From: Opitutia bacterium
GTDB taxonomy: Bacteria > Verrucomicrobiota > Verrucomicrobiia > Opitutales > Coraliomargaritaceae
Assembly (NCBI GenBank): GCA_018663485.1
Contig: JABJQI010000133.1
Coordinates: 1-8,166, forward strand
Direction: 5' to 3'
Length of the DNA stretch: 8,166 nt
The translations under genes and the position numbers were made by a program. This document shows, one piece after another, positions 6,270-8,166 of this stretch (the first letter of the stretch is position 1; every line of letters starts with the position of its first letter). The notes beneath the pieces are model-generated. The model was not told the DNA's origin, did no database searches, and saw only the letters and a program-made list of their open reading frames with translations.

Positions 6270-7715
6270 CTAGTAACGGTAGTGCTCAGACTTGTATGGG
6301 CCAGTCGGCTTGACGCCAATATAGCCAGCTTGCTCGTCACTTAAAGTGGTCAGCTTACAGCCGATCTTCTTGAGGTGAAGACGAGCCACTTCCTCATCGA
6401 TATGTTTCGGCAAGATATACACGCCAGGAGTATATTTTTCGACCTGCTTCCAAAGCTCGATTTGAGCGAGCGCTTGGTTAGTGAAACTATTAGACATCAC
6501 GAAAGAGGGGTGACCAGTGGCGCAACCGAGGTTCACTAAGCGCCCCTTGGCGAGCAAATAAATGCTGTGGCCATCGGCGAAAGTGTATTTATCAACCGCA
6601 CCTTGGATGTCCGGCTTGATCACTTCGACCTCGACCCCTGGCATCTCATTGAGCGCATCCACACCGATCTCATTATCAAAGTGACCGATATTACAAACGA
6701 TCGCTTGGTCCTTCATTTTGGACATGTGGTCGGCGGTAATGATGCCATAGTTACCAGTGGTGGTGACGTAGATATCGCCCCAGCCAAGCGTGTCCTCGAC
6801 TGTCAGCACACGGTGGCCTTCCATCGCAGCTTGCAGTGCACAAATCGGATCCACTTCGGTCACGACTACCTGTGCGCCCATACCCTTGAGTGCAGCAGCG
6901 CAACCTTTACCCACATCGCCATATCCACACACAACGCCAACCTTACCCGCAATCATTACGTCAGTTGCACGTTTGATGCCATCGAGTAGTGATTCGCGGC
7001 AACCATACAGATTGTCGAATTTCGCCTTAGTAACAGAGTCATTTACATTGATCGCAGGAACGAGGAGCTTGCCGGCGTTATGCATTTCGTAGAGACGGTG
7101 CACACCAGTTGTTGTTTCTTCAGAAACACCTTTCCAGTCTTCCACAACCTTGTGCCAATGATCATTGGAGAAATTCTCTGCCTGGATCTTGTTCAGGAGC
7201 GCTTTGATTACGGACTCTTCTTCACTGTCGGAAGCTGTATTCACCCAGTCACTTCCATCCTCGAGTTCATAGCCTTTGTGGATCAAGAGTGTTGCGTCTC
7301 CGCCGTCGTCAACGATGAGTTGAGGGCCCGAACCGTCCGGCCACGTGAGTGCCTGCTGTGTGCACCACCAGTATTCTTCGAGTGTTTCGCCCTTCCAAGC
7401 GAACACGGGCACTTCAAGGTTTTTCGCGACGTAGGCCGCTGCATGATCTTGTGTGGAGAAAATATTGCAAGAGCACCAACGCACGTCAGCGCCAAGCGTC
7501 TTCAATGTTTCGATCAAAACCGCGGTCTGAATCGTCATGTGCAAAGAGCCCATGATACGCACACCCTTGAGCGGCTGCTCAGCGGCATATTTCTCACAGG
7601 TCGCCATGAGACCGGGCATCTCGAATTGTGCGATCTCGACTTCTTTGCGACCAAAGTCAGCAAGGGTGATGTCTTTGACTTTGTAGTCTGTTTTTGTTAG
7701 TGTATCTGTGCTCAT
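6270..7715 (-). CDS. ahcY: Adenosylhomocysteinase (SAH hydrolase)
   Basis: The enzyme splits S-adenosylhomocysteine into adenosine and homocysteine, removing the product inhibitor of methyltransferases; it is NAD-dependent, cytoplasmic and normally a tetramer. At 481 residues it is the long bacterial form, with the roughly 40-residue insertion at about 147-190. Substrate and catalytic residues are present: His59 in GSLHMTIQTA, Asp136 in VDDGGD, Glu200 in SEETTTG, Lys230 and Asp234 in NDSVTKAKFDN. Both signature blocks are visible, CNIFSTQDHAAAYVA (83-97) and the NAD-binding GYGDVGKG (264-271). The C-terminus ends in KSEHYRY, the conserved tail that reaches into the neighbouring subunit. The start lies 35 nt after the metK stop, with only a weak GAG ribosome binding site. 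The two genes form an activated-methyl-cycle operon. Identification is firm. Confidence 0.98.
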   Translation of the reverse strand: MSTDTLTKTDYKVKDITLADFGRKEVEIAQFEMPGLMATCEKYAAEQPLKGVRIMGSLHMTIQTAVLIETLKTLGADVRWCSCNIFSTQDHAAAYVAKNLEVPVFAWKGETLEEYWWCTQQALTWPDGSGPQLIVDDGGDATLLIHKGYELEDGSDWVNTASDSEEESVIKALLNKIQAENFSNDHWHKVVEDWKGVSEETTTGVHRLYEMHNAGKLLVPAINVNDSVTKAKFDNLYGCRESLLDGIKRATDVMIAGKVGVVCGYGDVGKGCAAALKGMGAQVVVTEVDPICALQAAMEGHRVLTVEDTLGWGDIYVTTTGNYGIITADHMSKMKDQAIVCNIGHFDNEIGVDALNEMPGVEVEVIKPDIQGAVDKYTFADGHSIYLLAKGRLVNLGCATGHPSFVMSNSFTNQALAQIELWKQVEKYTPGVYILPKHIDEEVARLHLKKIGCKLTTLSDEQAGYIGVKPTGPYKSEHYRY

Positions 7716-7750
7716 AATTTTAATTCTCAGTCTAATTCTTAATCGTAAAC

Positions 7751-8166
7751 TTACAACGCGGCCTTAAGAGCGTCTGCTTTGGCAATCGATTCCCAGGGTA
7801 GATGTTCCTTGGCAAAGTGACCATAGTGAGTGGACTCTCGGTAGATCGGGCGCAGTAGATCGAGCTGGCTGACGATGTCGGCTGGCTTAAAGCTGAATAC
7901 TTCTTGCGCAGCGGCAGCGATGTGCTCATCGCTGACAGTGCCAGTGCCAAATGTATCCACGTGAATACTGGTAGGGTAAGGATGACCAATCGCGTAAGCG
8001 ACTTCGAGTTCGCACGCATCTGCGAGACCCGCAGCGACGATGTTTTTAGCCACCCAACGTGTGAAATATGCCGCCGAGCGATCGACCTTCGAAGGATCTT
8101 TACCTGAGAAAGCCCCCCCCCCGTGGCGCGCGCAACCGCCGTAGGTATCAACGATGATCTTACGCC
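7751..8166 (-). CDS. metK: Methionine adenosyltransferase, C-terminal part
   Basis: The enzyme makes S-adenosylmethionine from methionine and ATP. The 5' end lies beyond base 8166; 137 complete residues remain of a protein usually near 385-400. The frame is open across the whole piece: RKIIVDTYGGCARHGGGAF, then SGKDPSKVDRSAAYFTRWVA, YAIGHPYPTSIHVDTFGTG, and LDLLRPIYRESTHYGHF near the end. GGGAFSGKD is the second MetK signature, the glycine-rich loop near the phosphate-binding site; the following Lys and Asp contact ATP and metal in the known enzymes. A GTG at 8053 (the Val of RWVAKN) is only an internal codon and not a start. The three signature glycines are written GGG GGG GGG followed by GCT, a run of ten G. 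The gene leads the operon with ahcY. Identification is firm. Confidence 0.97.
   Translation of the reverse strand, partial: RKIIVDTYGGCARHGGGAFSGKDPSKVDRSAAYFTRWVAKNIVAAGLADACELEVAYAIGHPYPTSIHVDTFGTGTVSDEHIAAAAQEVFSFKPADIVSQLDLLRPIYRESTHYGHFAKEHLPWESIAKADALKAAL

Noticed and set aside
7080..7700. 206-residue plus-strand frame opposite ahcY
   Set aside because: It is antisense to strongly conserved ahcY sequence. Long antisense frames are expected there from codon bias.
7716..7750. Possible SAM or SAH riboswitch between metK and ahcY
   Set aside because: The gap is 35 nt, too short for any known SAM or SAH riboswitch, and has no stem.
7732..8151. Apparent frameshift or second 139-residue gene overlapping metK
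   Set aside because: The true metK frame is open through 8166 when the G10 tract is read as written. The 139-residue frame gives no family-like sequence and is a shadow.

Overview
The window is about 8.2 kb of bacterial chromosome that looks ordinary and largely housekeeping, with moderate G+C. It holds a 3'-truncated-view purD, a LMW protein phosphatase, a YbjT-like SDR, an M42 aminopeptidase, ahcY and the 3' part of metK. Lipoprotein and Sec-type signals point to a Gram-negative cell. The protein sequences feel like Verrucomicrobiota (Opitutae/Puniceicoccales), but nothing here proves that and I treat it as a guess. I see no insertion sequence, phage gene, tRNA, rRNA or CRISPR array.

Plus strand, 1-2056: the end of purD (purine synthesis) is followed 15 nt later by a secreted protein that reads as a degenerate S41 (C-terminal processing) protease core. 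Its three catalytic positions are replaced. A LMW phosphatase gene follows. A 141-nt convergent gap then leads to the minus-strand block.

Minus strand, 4116-2198: a small zf-HC2-type zinc-binding protein with one ligand changed (His to Asn), a 72-residue possible membrane protein sharing an ATGA overlap with it, and a 476-residue NAD(P)-binding SDR with a C-terminal DUF2867 domain, 18 nt further on. Together they could be a three-gene transcription unit. This is the least explained part of the window. An AT-richer gap (4117-4302) separates it from a divergent gene for a LEA14/WHy-domain lipoprotein (4303-4767).

Minus strand, 8166-4915: metK and ahcY lie 35 nt apart and form an activated-methyl-cycle operon (SAM synthesis, then SAH hydrolysis). 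The operon ends in a clear intrinsic terminator at 6217-6245. A separate M42 aminopeptidase gene lies downstream. The metK signature glycine loop is encoded by a run of ten G residues, an unusual slippage-prone tract in an essential gene.

I did not find a clearly new multi-gene system. The best candidates for a second look are the S41 pseudoprotease, the zf-HC2/small-membrane/SDR set and the metK G10 tract.
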